Notes under the pieces: model-generated | What the model was told of the DNA's origin: nothing | Seen by the model: the letters and a program-made list of their open reading frames with translations, nothing else | Database searches by the model: none | Part shown: positions 45,146 through 54,257 of the stretch, piece by piece | Numbering within the stretch: the stretch's first letter is position 1 | Layout of the letters: the number at the start of each line of letters is the position of its first letter | Translations under genes and position numbers: made by a program | NCBI GenBank assembly: GCA_963835775.1 | Contig: CAWIHB010000004.1 | Span: forward strand, 620,001 to 684,000 | Length of the DNA stretch: 64,000 nt | Reading direction: 5' to 3' | Source of the DNA: Palsa-504 sp963835775 | GTDB taxonomy: Bacteria; Actinomycetota; Actinomycetes; Streptosporangiales; Streptosporangiaceae

Positions 45146-46402
45146 TCAGGCGGCAGTGAAAACCAAGGACACGTTGTGACCGCCGAACCCGAAGGCGTTG
45201 TTCAGCACCGCCATCGGCTCCGAACCCTGGCCGGACCGCTTGCTCAGCGGCCGCGGCTCGGTGGCCACGTCCAGGGGCACATCGTCGTCCAGGTCTTCCA
45301 GGTTGATGGTGGGCGGCGCCACGTGCTCGCGCAGGGCCATGATGGCGGCCACCGACTCGATGGCGCCCGCGCCGCCGAGCAGGTGCCCGGTCATCGACTT
45401 GGTCGAGGTGACGACCACGCCCTCGGCTGCCTGGCCCAGCGCCTTGGACACGGCCTGCGCCTCGAGCGCGTCGCCTTCCGGGGTCGACGTGGCGTGCGCG
45501 TTCACGTGCACCACCTGCGTCGGCTCGACCCGCGCGTCGGCCAGGGCCCGGCTGATCGCGGCCACCACGCCGGCCCCGTCAGGTGCCGGGTGGGCGATGT
45601 GGTAGGCGTCCGAGGAGTACCCGGCCCCGGCCGCGACCGCGTAGATCGTGGCGCCCCGGGCCCGGGCGTGCGACAGTGTCTCGAGCACCAGCATGCCGGC
45701 GCCCTCGCCGAGCACGAACCCGTCCCGGGCCTTGTCGAACGGGCGCGAAGCCCGTTCCGGTTCGTCGTTGCGGGTGGACATGGCCCGCATGACCGCGAAC
45801 GCGCCGATGTTCAGCGGCATGATCGCCGCCTCGGTGCCGCCGGCCAGCACCACGTCGGCCCGCCCGGCCCTGATCATGTCGATGCCGTACCCGATCGCTT
45901 CCGCGCCGGACGCGCACGCGCTGACCAGCGAGTGCGCGCCGGCCCTGGCCCCGATCTCCATGCTGATCCAGCCCGCCGACCCGTTCGGCATCAGCATCGG
46001 CACCGTGTACGGCGAGATGCGCTGCCAGCCCTTGGAGTTCAGCGTGTCGTAGGCCGCCAGCGTCGATCCGATACCGCCGATCCCGCTGGTGACCGTCACC
46101 CCGAGCCGTTCCGGGTCGACCTCGGGCGTACCCGCGTCGGCCCACGCCTCCCGGGCCGCGACCAGCGCGAACTGCTCGCAGCGGTCCATCCGGCGGGCCT
46201 GCACGCGGCCCACCACCTCGACCGGGTCGACAGCTGCCCAGGCGGCGATGCGCACCGGCAGCGTCTCCGCCCACGGCTCGGTCAGGCGCCGCACCCCGCT
46301 GCGCCCGGCCAGCATCCCCGCCCAGGTCGACGCGACGTCCCCGCCGAGCGGGGTAGTCGCGCCGAGCCCGGTGACGACGACGGTCTCGCGGTCAGCTGTC
46401 AC
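45146..46402 (-). CDS. fabF: 3-oxoacyl-ACP synthase II FabF (KasA-like)
   Basis: This condenses malonyl-ACP with acyl-ACP during elongation. The 418-residue thiolase-fold protein has catalytic Cys163 in VSACASGAEAIG, His in NAHATSTPEGD and Lys/His in STKSMTGHLLGGAGAIES. The end is LNNAFGFGGHNVSLVF. GTG at 46402 follows GGGAGG. It lies 153 bases after acpP and 82 bases before accD in the operon. Confidence 0.96.
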   Translation of the reverse strand: MTADRETVVVTGLGATTPLGGDVASTWAGMLAGRSGVRRLTEPWAETLPVRIAAWAAVDPVEVVGRVQARRMDRCEQFALVAAREAWADAGTPEVDPERLGVTVTSGIGGIGSTLAAYDTLNSKGWQRISPYTVPMLMPNGSAGWISMEIGARAGAHSLVSACASGAEAIGYGIDMIRAGRADVVLAGGTEAAIMPLNIGAFAVMRAMSTRNDEPERASRPFDKARDGFVLGEGAGMLVLETLSHARARGATIYAVAAGAGYSSDAYHIAHPAPDGAGVVAAISRALADARVEPTQVVHVNAHATSTPEGDALEAQAVSKALGQAAEGVVVTSTKSMTGHLLGGAGAIESVAAIMALREHVAPPTINLEDLDDDVPLDVATEPRPLSKRSGQGSEPMAVLNNAFGFGGHNVSLVFTAA

Positions 46403-46555
46403 GCTGTGCCTCCCGCTCGCCTCGGGGGCGCCTTGAGGCGGCCCCTTGCTGACCTGGCCGCCTGCGGCGGCGGGCCTTGTCGCTCGTCCCTCGCTCCTGG
46501 GGTGGGTCCGCGGGGAAAAACAGAGTCCAGGCGCCGCCGCGCCCCCGCGGCTCGC

Positions 46556-46813
46556 TCACGCCGTGCTCCCGGCGTTCTTCATCACGAAGTTCACCACGTC
46601 CTGCACGGTGGTGAGGTCCTTCAGCTGGTCGTCGGGGATCTCGACGCCGAACTTGTCCTGCGCCGCGACCGCGATCTCCACCATGGACAGCGAGTCGATG
46701 TCGAGGTCGTCGACGAAGCTCTTGGCCGGGGTCACCTCGTCCGCGGGCACGCCCGCGATCTCCTCGACGATCTCGCCCAGCCCGGTGAGGATCTCCTGCT
46801 CTGTCATGGTCAT
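46556..46813 (-). CDS. acpP: Acyl carrier protein
   Basis: The 85-residue acidic helical protein carries the growing chain on a phosphopantetheine arm at Ser41 of DDLDIDSLSMVEIAVA. EIPDDQLKDLTTVQDVVNFV is the standard helix 3-4 part. ATG at 46813 (or 46807) follows AAGGAG. It lies between fabH and fabF. Confidence 0.95.
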   Translation of the reverse strand: MTMTEQEILTGLGEIVEEIAGVPADEVTPAKSFVDDLDIDSLSMVEIAVAAQDKFGVEIPDDQLKDLTTVQDVVNFVMKNAGSTA

Positions 46814-46884
46814 TTCTCCTTGTCGTGAAGTGGTGTATGCCGTGTGCCGCACCATAGCGGGCGGAGCGCCCCGGCGGAGCCCGG

Positions 46885-47877
46885 TCAGGGTACCGTGACG
46901 ACCTGCGCCGCGTAACACATCCCCGCACCGAACCCGAGCAGCAAAACCGGCGAGCCGGTCTTGAGGTCGCCCCGCCCGACCATCCGGGACAGCGCGAGCG
47001 GGACCGACGCCGAGGACGTGTTGCCGGCGTGCACGATGTCGTCGGCCAGGCGCTCCCGCGGCACGCCGAGCCGCCGCGCGATGGCCTCGATGATCCGCAG
47101 GTTGGCCTGGTGCGGCACGAAGGCCGACAGGTCGCTGACCGCCACGCCGGCCCGCTGGCAGGCCTGCGCCGCGATCGGGTGCAGCGTGGTGGTGGCCCAG
47201 CGGAACACCGCCTGGCCCTCCTGGTACATGTACGAGTTGCGGTTCGGGATCGCGATCTTGGCCGCCATATCGCCCGCACTGCCCCAGACCACCGGGCCGA
47301 TGCCGGGCGGCTCGCCGTCCGCGACCGGCCCGACCACCGCCGCGCCCGCCCCGTCCGCGAAGATGATGCAGGTGGAGCGGTCGGTCGGGTCGATCCAGGC
47401 GGTCATCTTCTCCGCCCCGATGACCAGCACGTGCCGGGCGGTGCCGGCCCGGATGGAGTCCGCGGCGTTGGCCAGCGCGTAGCAGAAGCCGGCGCAGGCG
47501 GCGTTCAGGTCGTAGGCGCCCGGCGCCACGATGCCGAGCCGGTGCGCGACGACCGCCGAGGCGTTGGGTATCGGCGCCTCGGTACTGCAGGTGGCCACGA
47601 TGACCAGGTCGATGTCGCCGGGGGACAGGCCGCTGCCGGCCAGCGCCTTGCCGCCGGCCTCGACCGCCATGTCGGCCACGGTCTCGTCCGGCCCGGCGTA
47701 CCGGCGGCTGATGATGCCCACCCGGCTGCGGATCCACTCATCGCTGGTCTCCACCTGGGCGGCGAGGTCGTCATTGGTGACCACGTTGCCCGGCTGGTAG
47801 TCGCCCAGCGAGATGATCCGGGCGCCCGCGGCGGGCGCGAAGGGGCCAGAAGAGGTGAAAGGACCAGAAGATGTCAT
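46885..47877 (-). CDS. fabH: 3-oxoacyl-ACP synthase III FabH
   Basis: This starts fatty-acid synthesis by condensing an acyl-CoA primer with malonyl-ACP. The catalytic triad is visible: Cys128 in NAACAGFCYALANA, His in FVPHQANLRIIEA and Asn in VHAGNTSSASVPLAL. The 330 residues include an N-terminal duplication (SSGPFTSSGPF). The start ATG overlaps the fabD stop by four bases, so translation is coupled. Branched-chain primer use is likely in an actinomycete but cannot be read from the sequence. Confidence 0.95.
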   Translation of the reverse strand: MTSSGPFTSSGPFAPAAGARIISLGDYQPGNVVTNDDLAAQVETSDEWIRSRVGIISRRYAGPDETVADMAVEAGGKALAGSGLSPGDIDLVIVATCSTEAPIPNASAVVAHRLGIVAPGAYDLNAACAGFCYALANAADSIRAGTARHVLVIGAEKMTAWIDPTDRSTCIIFADGAGAAVVGPVADGEPPGIGPVVWGSAGDMAAKIAIPNRNSYMYQEGQAVFRWATTTLHPIAAQACQRAGVAVSDLSAFVPHQANLRIIEAIARRLGVPRERLADDIVHAGNTSSASVPLALSRMVGRGDLKTGSPVLLLGFGAGMCYAAQVVTVP

Positions 47878-49034
47878 GCGCCGTCCTTACCGTGGATACG
47901 GACCAGTGGCTGGCCCTCACTGACCGGATCCCCATCCTCCACGAGCCACTCGATGATCTCCGCCGGCCACGGCGCGGCAACCTGGTGCTCGCCGCCGCGG
48001 GCCACCACCGCCCCCAGCCCGGCACCTGCCCCGGACCGGAACGTGCCCGCGGCCGGCGCCACGATCAGCCGCCAGTCGGGCAGGTGCCCGTGCCCGTTCA
48101 GCTCCGGCTCGGCCAGGTGTTCCTCGATCAGGTCGCGCGCGGCTTCGAGCTGGTCGGGGGTCTTGAGGGCCAGCTGGGCCACACCGGGCAGCCCCCGGCG
48201 GGCCAGGCCGGTCAGCGTGCCCGCGGGCGGCAGCTCGATGAGCGCGGTCACGCCCAGGTCGGCCATGGTCCGCATGCACAGATCCCAGCGCACCGGCGCG
48301 CCGACCTGAGCCACGATCCGCTGCAGCCATTCCTGGCCTGCCGTGACCGCGGCCCCGTCGGCGTCCGACAGCAGGGTCTTGACCGGGTCGGCCACGGTTA
48401 CGCCCGCCGTGGCCGCCCGCAGCGCGGCCACGGCCGGGGCCATGTACCTGGTGTGGAACGCCCCGGCTACCTGCAGCGGCCGCAGCCGGGCCCCGGCCGG
48501 CGGATCCGCCGCGAAGGCCTCCAGGTCGGCCAGCGCCCCGGCCGCCACGATCTGGCCCGCCCCGTTGACGTTGGCGGGCGTCAGGCCGTGGCGGGCGATG
48601 GCCGCCAGCACCGCTTCCTCGTCGCCGCCCAGAACGGCCGTCATCCCGGTCGGCTCGGCCGCCGCCGCCGACGCCATGGCCTGGCCGCGCACGGCGATCA
48701 GCCGGATGGCGTCATCCGCGCTCAGCACCCCGGCCAGCACGCCGGCGCCCAGCTCCCCGACGCTGTGCCCGGCGGCCGCGTCGGCCCGCAGGTCACCAGG
48801 CTCCCCGCCCGCCAGCGCGCCCGCCGCGGCCAGCGCGGCCGCGACCAGCAGCGGCTGCGCCACCGCGGTGTCCCTGATCTCGTCGGCGGTCCCGGTGGTG
48901 CCCAGCCTGATCAGGTCGCGGCCAGCCAGCTCGGAGGCAGCCCCGAGACGCTCGGCGACGCCGGGTACCTCGAGCCAGGGCGCGAGGAAACCGGGAGTCT
49001 GCGCGCCCTGCCCGGGGGCAATGACAATAAGCAT
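47874..49034 (-). CDS. fabD: Malonyl-CoA:ACP transacylase FabD with a BCCP-like C-terminal tail
   Basis: FabD loads malonate onto ACP. Residues 1-315 are a normal FabD: IAPGQGAQTPGFL, nucleophile Ser91 in GHSVGELGAGVL, Arg in RGQAMASAA, His in VAGAFHTRYMAPA. Residues about 320-386 are extra. They read IVAPAAGTFRSG near the start and EIIEWLVEDGDPVSEGQPLV at the end, which match the two flanks of a biotin carboxyl carrier (AccB) domain. The central EAMKM hairpin with the biotinylated Lys is missing (GGEHQVAAPWPA stands there). So the tail is a degenerate carrier-like fold, perhaps a docking part. ATG at 49034 was chosen; it directly precedes the FabD motif. Confidence 0.93.
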   Translation of the reverse strand: MLIVIAPGQGAQTPGFLAPWLEVPGVAERLGAASELAGRDLIRLGTTGTADEIRDTAVAQPLLVAAALAAAGALAGGEPGDLRADAAAGHSVGELGAGVLAGVLSADDAIRLIAVRGQAMASAAAAEPTGMTAVLGGDEEAVLAAIARHGLTPANVNGAGQIVAAGALADLEAFAADPPAGARLRPLQVAGAFHTRYMAPAVAALRAATAGVTVADPVKTLLSDADGAAVTAGQEWLQRIVAQVGAPVRWDLCMRTMADLGVTALIELPPAGTLTGLARRGLPGVAQLALKTPDQLEAARDLIEEHLAEPELNGHGHLPDWRLIVAPAAGTFRSGAGAGLGAVVARGGEHQVAAPWPAEIIEWLVEDGDPVSEGQPLVRIHGKDGA

Positions 49035-49172
49035 CTCTTCAGCGTGCCCTGTAGGACTCCGCCACATGAATGCCGGGCAGTACGAAAGTAAGCCGCCAAG
49101 TCTTGTCATCTTCCTACAAAAACCGTTCATGTGGCTGTCACCGTGCCGTTACCCCCCGCGTCACGGTGGCGG
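49035..49172 (-). promoter_or_regulatory. fabD upstream region with inverted repeat, possible FasR operator
   Basis: CCACATGAA (49062-49070) and TTCATGTGG (49126-49134) form a perfect 9-bp inverted repeat with a 55-bp spacer. GTAGGA (49051-49056) and TCCTAC (49112-49117) form a second pair. FasR-type regulators act on the promoter in front of fabD in related species, so these words are candidate sites. An AT-rich stretch (49110-49125) may hold a promoter. Confidence 0.4.
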
Positions 49173-50378
49173 TCAGGAGCCGCGCTGGGCGGCCAGCCGG
49201 CCGAGCGTCATGGCCACCCACAGGGTGAAGCCGTCCCGCCCGGCGGACGGGGTGTAGTCGGTGAGCTCGGCGACCCGCCGCAGCCGGTACCGGACGGTGT
49301 TGGGGTGCACGAACAGCAGCCGGGCGGTGGCCTCCAGGGACGAGCCCTGCTCCAGGTAGGTGCTGAGTGTGTCGAGCAGGGCATGGCCGCCGCCCAGCAG
49401 CGGCTCGTAGACGTCGCTGATCAGCGCGGCCCGGGCGTCGGGATCGCCGTCCAGCGCCCGCTCCGGCAGCAGGTCGTCCGCGCCGGCCGGCCGGGGCGCG
49501 TCCGGCCAGGCGGCGGCGGCGCGCAGCGCGGCCAGCGCCGCGCGGGCCGAGACCGAGGCGGTGCGCAGGTCGCGGACCAGCGGGCCCGCGATCACCGGCC
49601 CGGGCCCGAACCGCCCGGCGAACCGCTCGGCCACCGCGATGGGATCGTCGCTGCCGCCGATGACCAGGATCAGCCGGTTGCCCTGCACCCCGGCCAGCAG
49701 GTCGAGCCGGGCCCGCCGGGCCTGGGTCCGGATCTCGTCGATCAGCGGCTCGGCCGCGCTGGCCGGCTGGCCCTTGGATCCGTCGCCCTCCTCGTCGCCC
49801 AGGGTGCCGACCACCACCGTGACCGGCGAGGATGACCAGTTCAGGGCCGACGCCCAGGAATGCAGCGACTCCTCGGTCTCGCCGCGCACCAGGGAGTACA
49901 CCACCAGCGCTTCCAGCCGGGCGTCCCACGCGCCGCGGGCCTCCGCGGTCCGCGCGTAGACCTGCGCCGCGCTGAAGGCGATCTCCCGGGCGTAGGTCAG
50001 CACCGCCTCCCGCAGCTCAGCCTCGTTGCCGGGCGCGGCCAGCTCGTCCACCTGCGCTTCCACCACGTCGATGATGACCCGCACCATCTCCACCGCGTGC
50101 TGCAGGCTGACCGCCCGGGCCAGCTCGCGCGGCGCGGTGCCGAACACCTCGGTCACCGCCGGCCGGTTCCGTTCCGGGTGCCTGAGCCAGTCGAGGAACG
50201 CGGCGATCCCGGCCTGGGCCACCAGGCCGAGCCAGGACCTGTTCTCCGCCGACATGTCGCGGTACCAGGGCAGCCGTGCGTCCATGGCGGCGATCGCCGC
50301 GGTGCCGAGCGTCCCCGTGGCCCGCTCGACCCGGCGCACGGTCTCGGCGTTCACCTGCGGCCGATGCGCCTCAGCCAA
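49173..50378 (-). CDS. fasR: PucR-family regulator FasR of fatty-acid synthesis
   Basis: This is a transcriptional regulator lying between aceE and fabD, as in Streptomyces and mycobacteria, where FasR activates the fab operon. The 401-residue protein has an N-terminal ligand-binding region, a GGDEF-like middle (about 180-300), and a C-terminal PucR-type helix-turn-helix (GSSLEATARLLFVHPNTVRY, then RLRRVAELTDYTP). The start is TTG at 50378, overlapping the aceE stop by eight bases, so it is translated from the aceE mRNA. Confidence 0.9.
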   Translation of the reverse strand: MAEAHRPQVNAETVRRVERATGTLGTAAIAAMDARLPWYRDMSAENRSWLGLVAQAGIAAFLDWLRHPERNRPAVTEVFGTAPRELARAVSLQHAVEMVRVIIDVVEAQVDELAAPGNEAELREAVLTYAREIAFSAAQVYARTAEARGAWDARLEALVVYSLVRGETEESLHSWASALNWSSSPVTVVVGTLGDEEGDGSKGQPASAAEPLIDEIRTQARRARLDLLAGVQGNRLILVIGGSDDPIAVAERFAGRFGPGPVIAGPLVRDLRTASVSARAALAALRAAAAWPDAPRPAGADDLLPERALDGDPDARAALISDVYEPLLGGGHALLDTLSTYLEQGSSLEATARLLFVHPNTVRYRLRRVAELTDYTPSAGRDGFTLWVAMTLGRLAAQRGS

Positions 50379-53217
50379 GCGTGAGCGCCTCGCTGACCGA
50401 GATGTCGAGGCGGTACCGCTCGATGGCCTGGGCCGGGAACCTGGCGTCGACCGCGCCGCTGCGGGCCAGCTCCCACAGCACCGCGAGGGTGACCGACTCG
50501 GCGTCGACTCCGAAGAAGCGCCGCGCGGCCGGGCGGGTGTCGGAGAAGCCGAACCCGTCGGTGCCCAGCGAGGTGTAGTTTCCCGGCACCCACCGGGCGA
50601 TCTGGTCGGGCACGGCCTTGATCCAGTCCGACACGGCCACCACGGGACCGGGCGCGCCGCCGAGCACCGAGGTGAGATACGGCACGCGCGGCGGCTCGTC
50701 CGGGTGCAGCATGTTCCACGATTCGCAGTTCAGCGCGTCCCGGCGCAGCTCGGTCCAGGACGTGGCCGACCACACGTCGGCGGACACGCCCCAGTGGTTG
50801 GCCAGCATTTCCTGCGCGGCCAGGGCCTGCCGCAGCGCGACCCCGGAGGCCAGGATCTGGGCCCGCGGCACGGGTACCACGGTTCGTTCGGCAGAATCGC
50901 CCCCTGACCGTCCGGCCAGCCAGTCCCGCACGGCCGAGCCCGGCGCGGTCCCGGCTGCGGCGGCCGAGCCCAGCGCGGGGGAGTACAGGTACAGGCCGTG
51001 CAGGATGCCGTCCTCCAGGCCCGCTGTGCCGCCGGGGAAGTCGGCGGGCTCGGCGGGCTGCGGGTACGGCTCGTTGTAGACGGTGAGGTAGTAGAAGATG
51101 TTCTCGCCCTCGGGGAACTCCGGCGTGGCCTCGTACATCCGCCGCAGCGCGTCCCGCATCACGTAGGCCAGCTCATAGGCCCAGGCGCAGTCATAGGACA
51201 CGCACGCCTCGCTGACCGAGGACAGCAGCAGCGAGTGCCCGTCGTTGTGCTGCAGCCCCTCGCCGGCCAAGGTCGTCCGGCCCGCGGTTGCCCCCAGCAG
51301 GAACCCGCGGCCGAGCTGGTCGCCGAGCGCCCACATCTGGTCCCCGGTCCGCTGCCAGCCGAACATCGAGTAGAACACGTACACCGGGATCATGTGCGTG
51401 CCGTGGGTGGCGTAGGAGGTGCCTGCCGCGATCACCGACCCCATCGCGCCGGACTCGCTGATGCCTTCGTGCAGGATCTGGCCCCGCTCGGACTCCTTGT
51501 AGGACAGCAGCAGGTTGCGGTCCACCGCCTCGTAGGTCTGGCCGTGCGGTGAGTAGATCTTGGCCGTCGGGAACAGCGAGTCCATGCCGAACGTCCGGGC
51601 CTCGTCCGGGATGATCGGCGCGAACCGGTCACCGATGGCCGGGTCCTTCATCAGCTCCTTGAGCAGCCGGACGAAGGCCATCGTGGTGGCCACCGCCTGC
51701 TTGCCCGAGCCCTTGCGCAGCTCGTCGTAGATGGTGTCGCCGGGCAGGGTCAGCGGCTTGGCCCGCACCACCCGGCGCGGGAGAACGCCGCCCAGGGCGG
51801 CCCGCCGCTCGCGCATGTACAGGATCTCGTCGGAGTCCTCGCCCGGGTGGTAGTACGGCGGCAGTTCGGCCTCCAGGGCCGAGTCGGGAATCGGCAGGTA
51901 CAGCCGGTCCCTGAACTCCTTCAGCTCGGCCACGGTGAGCTTCTTCATCTGGTGCGTGGCGTTGCGGGCCTCGAAGTCCTTGCCCAGCGTCCAGCCCTTG
52001 ATGGTGTGGGCCAGGATGACGGTGGGCTGGCCGGTGTGCTCCCGCGCGGCCTTGAACGCCGCGTACACCTTGCGGTAGTCATGCCCGCCGCGGGACAGGT
52101 TGCGCAGCTCGTCGTCGGACAGGTGCGCTACCATGGCCCGCAGCCGCGGGTCGCTGCCGAAGAAGTGCTCCCTGATATAGGCGCCCGACTCGACGCTGTA
52201 GGTCTGGAACTGGCCGTCCGGCGTGGTGTTCATCCGGTTGACCAGCACGCCGTCGGTGTCCTGGGCCAGCAGCGGGTCCCAGTCCCGGCCCCAGATGACC
52301 TTGATCACGTTCCAGCCCGCGCCGCGGAAGAACGCCTCGAGCTCCTGGATGACCTTGCCGTTGCCGCGGACCGGCCCGTCCAGCCGCTGCAGGTTGCAGT
52401 TGATGACGAAGGTGAGGTTGTCCAGTTCCTCGCGCGCGGCCAGGCCGATCCCGCCGATCGCCTCCGGCTCGTCCATCTCGCCGTCGCCCAGGAACGCCCA
52501 CACGTGCGACCGTGAGGTGTCATGGATCTCCCGGGCCAGCAGGTACCGGTTGAACCGGGCCTGGTAGATGGAGTTCAGCGCGCCGAGCCCCATCGATACC
52601 GTGGGGAACTCCCAGAACTCCGGCATCAGCCGCGGGTGCGGGTAGGACGGCAGCCCGCCGCCGGGGTGGGACAGCTCCTGCCGGAACCCGTTGAGCTGCT
52701 CCTCGGTCAGCCGGCCCTCCAGGTAGGCCCGGGCGTAGATGCCCGGCGCCGCGTGGCCCTGGAAGAAGACCTGGTCGCCCGACTCGCCGTGGTCCTTGCC
52801 GTGGAAGAAGTGGTTGAAGCCCACCTCATACAGCGAAGCGGCGCTGGCGTAGGTGGCGATGTGCCCGCCCACGCCCATGCCGGGCCGGTTGGCCCGGGAC
52901 ACCATGACCGCGGCGTTCCACCTGATGTAGGCCCTGATCCGGCGCTCCGCGTGCTCGTCGCCGGGGAACCAGGGCTCATGCTCGGGCGGGATGGTGTTGA
53001 TGAAGTCGGTGCTGCGCAGGCCGGGCACGCCGACCTGCTGCTCGCGCGCCCGCTCGAGCAGACGCAGCATCACGTACCTGGCCCGGGCCCGGCCCCTGGT
53101 CCGGACGACGCTATCGAACGACTCGATCCACTCGCGCGTCTCATCCGGATCGATGTCGGGCAGCTGGGTGGGCAGCCCGTCGCTGATGATGGGGAATCGC
53201 TGGCGTCCGGAAGCCAC
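50371..53217 (-). CDS. aceE: Pyruvate dehydrogenase E1 component AceE (homodimeric type)
   Basis: This thiamine-diphosphate enzyme decarboxylates pyruvate and passes the acetyl group to E2, supplying acetyl-CoA to the fatty-acid genes downstream. The ThDP/Mg motif runs from GDGEMDEPEA to VINCNLQRLDG. The start GRQRFPIISDGLPTQLPDID, the block LRSTDFINTIPPEHEPWFPG and the late SVSEACVSYDCAWAYELAYV are typical. GTG at 53217 (948 residues) matches known N-termini; a longer frame begins at 53298 but adds no similarity. Its place next to fasR and fabD is conserved in actinomycetes. Confidence 0.95.
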   Translation of the reverse strand: MASGRQRFPIISDGLPTQLPDIDPDETREWIESFDSVVRTRGRARARYVMLRLLERAREQQVGVPGLRSTDFINTIPPEHEPWFPGDEHAERRIRAYIRWNAAVMVSRANRPGMGVGGHIATYASAASLYEVGFNHFFHGKDHGESGDQVFFQGHAAPGIYARAYLEGRLTEEQLNGFRQELSHPGGGLPSYPHPRLMPEFWEFPTVSMGLGALNSIYQARFNRYLLAREIHDTSRSHVWAFLGDGEMDEPEAIGGIGLAAREELDNLTFVINCNLQRLDGPVRGNGKVIQELEAFFRGAGWNVIKVIWGRDWDPLLAQDTDGVLVNRMNTTPDGQFQTYSVESGAYIREHFFGSDPRLRAMVAHLSDDELRNLSRGGHDYRKVYAAFKAAREHTGQPTVILAHTIKGWTLGKDFEARNATHQMKKLTVAELKEFRDRLYLPIPDSALEAELPPYYHPGEDSDEILYMRERRAALGGVLPRRVVRAKPLTLPGDTIYDELRKGSGKQAVATTMAFVRLLKELMKDPAIGDRFAPIIPDEARTFGMDSLFPTAKIYSPHGQTYEAVDRNLLLSYKESERGQILHEGISESGAMGSVIAAGTSYATHGTHMIPVYVFYSMFGWQRTGDQMWALGDQLGRGFLLGATAGRTTLAGEGLQHNDGHSLLLSSVSEACVSYDCAWAYELAYVMRDALRRMYEATPEFPEGENIFYYLTVYNEPYPQPAEPADFPGGTAGLEDGILHGLYLYSPALGSAAAAGTAPGSAVRDWLAGRSGGDSAERTVVPVPRAQILASGVALRQALAAQEMLANHWGVSADVWSATSWTELRRDALNCESWNMLHPDEPPRVPYLTSVLGGAPGPVVAVSDWIKAVPDQIARWVPGNYTSLGTDGFGFSDTRPAARRFFGVDAESVTLAVLWELARSGAVDARFPAQAIERYRLDISVSEALTLG

Positions 53218-53485
53218 GGGGTAGCCTCGCCTTCCGCATAGATCGGGCGGCTGTACGGCCGCTGGTCGCAGAATTCGGTGATGTGTTGTCCAGACCAATC
53301 GTCGTACGAACTGGCCCCGAGCGCATCTCTACTCGACGGTAACCGCCGTCTGGGGGGAGTCGGCACCGCACCGGTCGGGGAAGGCCAGGGTTCCGGTGGA
53401 GTTTCGCCGAGAGCAGATTCTCCCGTTACTGTACGTGATGAGAACCGCGCTGGGTGACCGGGTCATCGATCAGGGAGGTCAATTT
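53218..53485. promoter_or_regulatory. Divergent control region upstream of aceE
   Basis: These 268 bases between the aceE start and the small frame at 53486 contain no accepted gene. TACTGT (53427-53432) is a possible -10 box toward the right. The region should also hold the aceE promoter, but no clear box was identified. Confidence 0.3.
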
Positions 53486-53569
53486 ATGGCGGCGGTTTTC
53501 CTGACCGGAGCGATTGCCACTTGCGCACCGGGCCGGGCCAGTGTGAACTGTCCCAACAAGAAGTGCTGA
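53486..53569 (+). CDS. Possible 27-residue Cys-containing peptide
   Basis: ATG at 53486 follows a near-perfect GGGAGG by seven bases and opens a frame reading MAAVFLTGAIATCAPGRASV then NCPNKKC, stop at 53567-53569. The N-terminal part is hydrophobic; the last seven residues have two Cys and two Lys. It has no known family. It could be a regulatory leader (three Cys codons), a secreted or membrane micro-protein, or a peptide precursor. The ribosome-binding site and location in a clear promoter region argue for translation. Confidence 0.45.
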   Translation: MAAVFLTGAIATCAPGRASVNCPNKKC

Positions 53570-53657
53570 CGCGTCACGCCGTCAGGGACCGGTCGCGGGC
53601 TCCAGCCCGGGGCCGGAGGCGTGCGGGGACGCGGGGAGGGATCCAGGGAGGACGTCA

Positions 53658-54086
53658 GTGAGCGCGACCGCGGGCCAGGCCCAGGATGAACGCGGGCAGG
53701 CCGAACGGCTCGGCATCAAGCCGGGCCAGGTGGTGCAGGAGATCGGCTACGACGATGATTGCGACGAGCAGCTGCGCGGCGCGATCGCCAAGGTGGACAG
53801 CGTAGAGCTGGTCGACGAGGACTACGACGACGTGGTCGACGTGGTTCTGCTGTGGTGGCGGGACGGGGACGGTGACCTGGTGGACGCGCTGGTCGACGCC
53901 CTTACGCCGCTGGCCGACGGAGGGTACATCTGGCTGCTCACGCCCAAGGCGGGCCGGTCCGGGCATGTCGAGCCGAGCGACATCGGCGAGGCCGCACCGA
54001 CCGCCGGGCTGTCCCAGACCTCCAGCGTCAGTGCCGCCCGCGACTGGTCGGGCACGCGCTTGGTCGCGCCGAAGGCGCGCCGATGA
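53658..54086 (+). CDS. DUF3052 family protein
   Basis: The 142-residue acidic protein (AERLGIKPGQVVQEIGYDDD, LVDEDYDDVVDVVLLWWRDG, PLADGGYIWLLTPKAGRSGH) belongs to DUF3052, an actinobacterial family of unknown function next to aceE and a peroxiredoxin (as Rv2239c in M. tuberculosis). GTG at 53658 follows GGGAGG. Confidence 0.9.
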   Translation: MSATAGQAQDERGQAERLGIKPGQVVQEIGYDDDCDEQLRGAIAKVDSVELVDEDYDDVVDVVLLWWRDGDGDLVDALVDALTPLADGGYIWLLTPKAGRSGHVEPSDIGEAAPTAGLSQTSSVSAARDWSGTRLVAPKARR

Positions 54087-54257
54087 GCAGAGTCGCGGGC
54101 GCGCCGGTAGGCAGAGCTGCGGGCGCGCCGCTGACCCGGCCGTTCACCTCAATTTTTATGCCGAACGGGCCGTGGTTCCCCGCTTGCCGTCAGGTGGCAG
54201 ACTTGGGGTGGAGCGGGCATTCCAGGCATTTCCCCGGATCCGGCGAAAGGACCAGGC

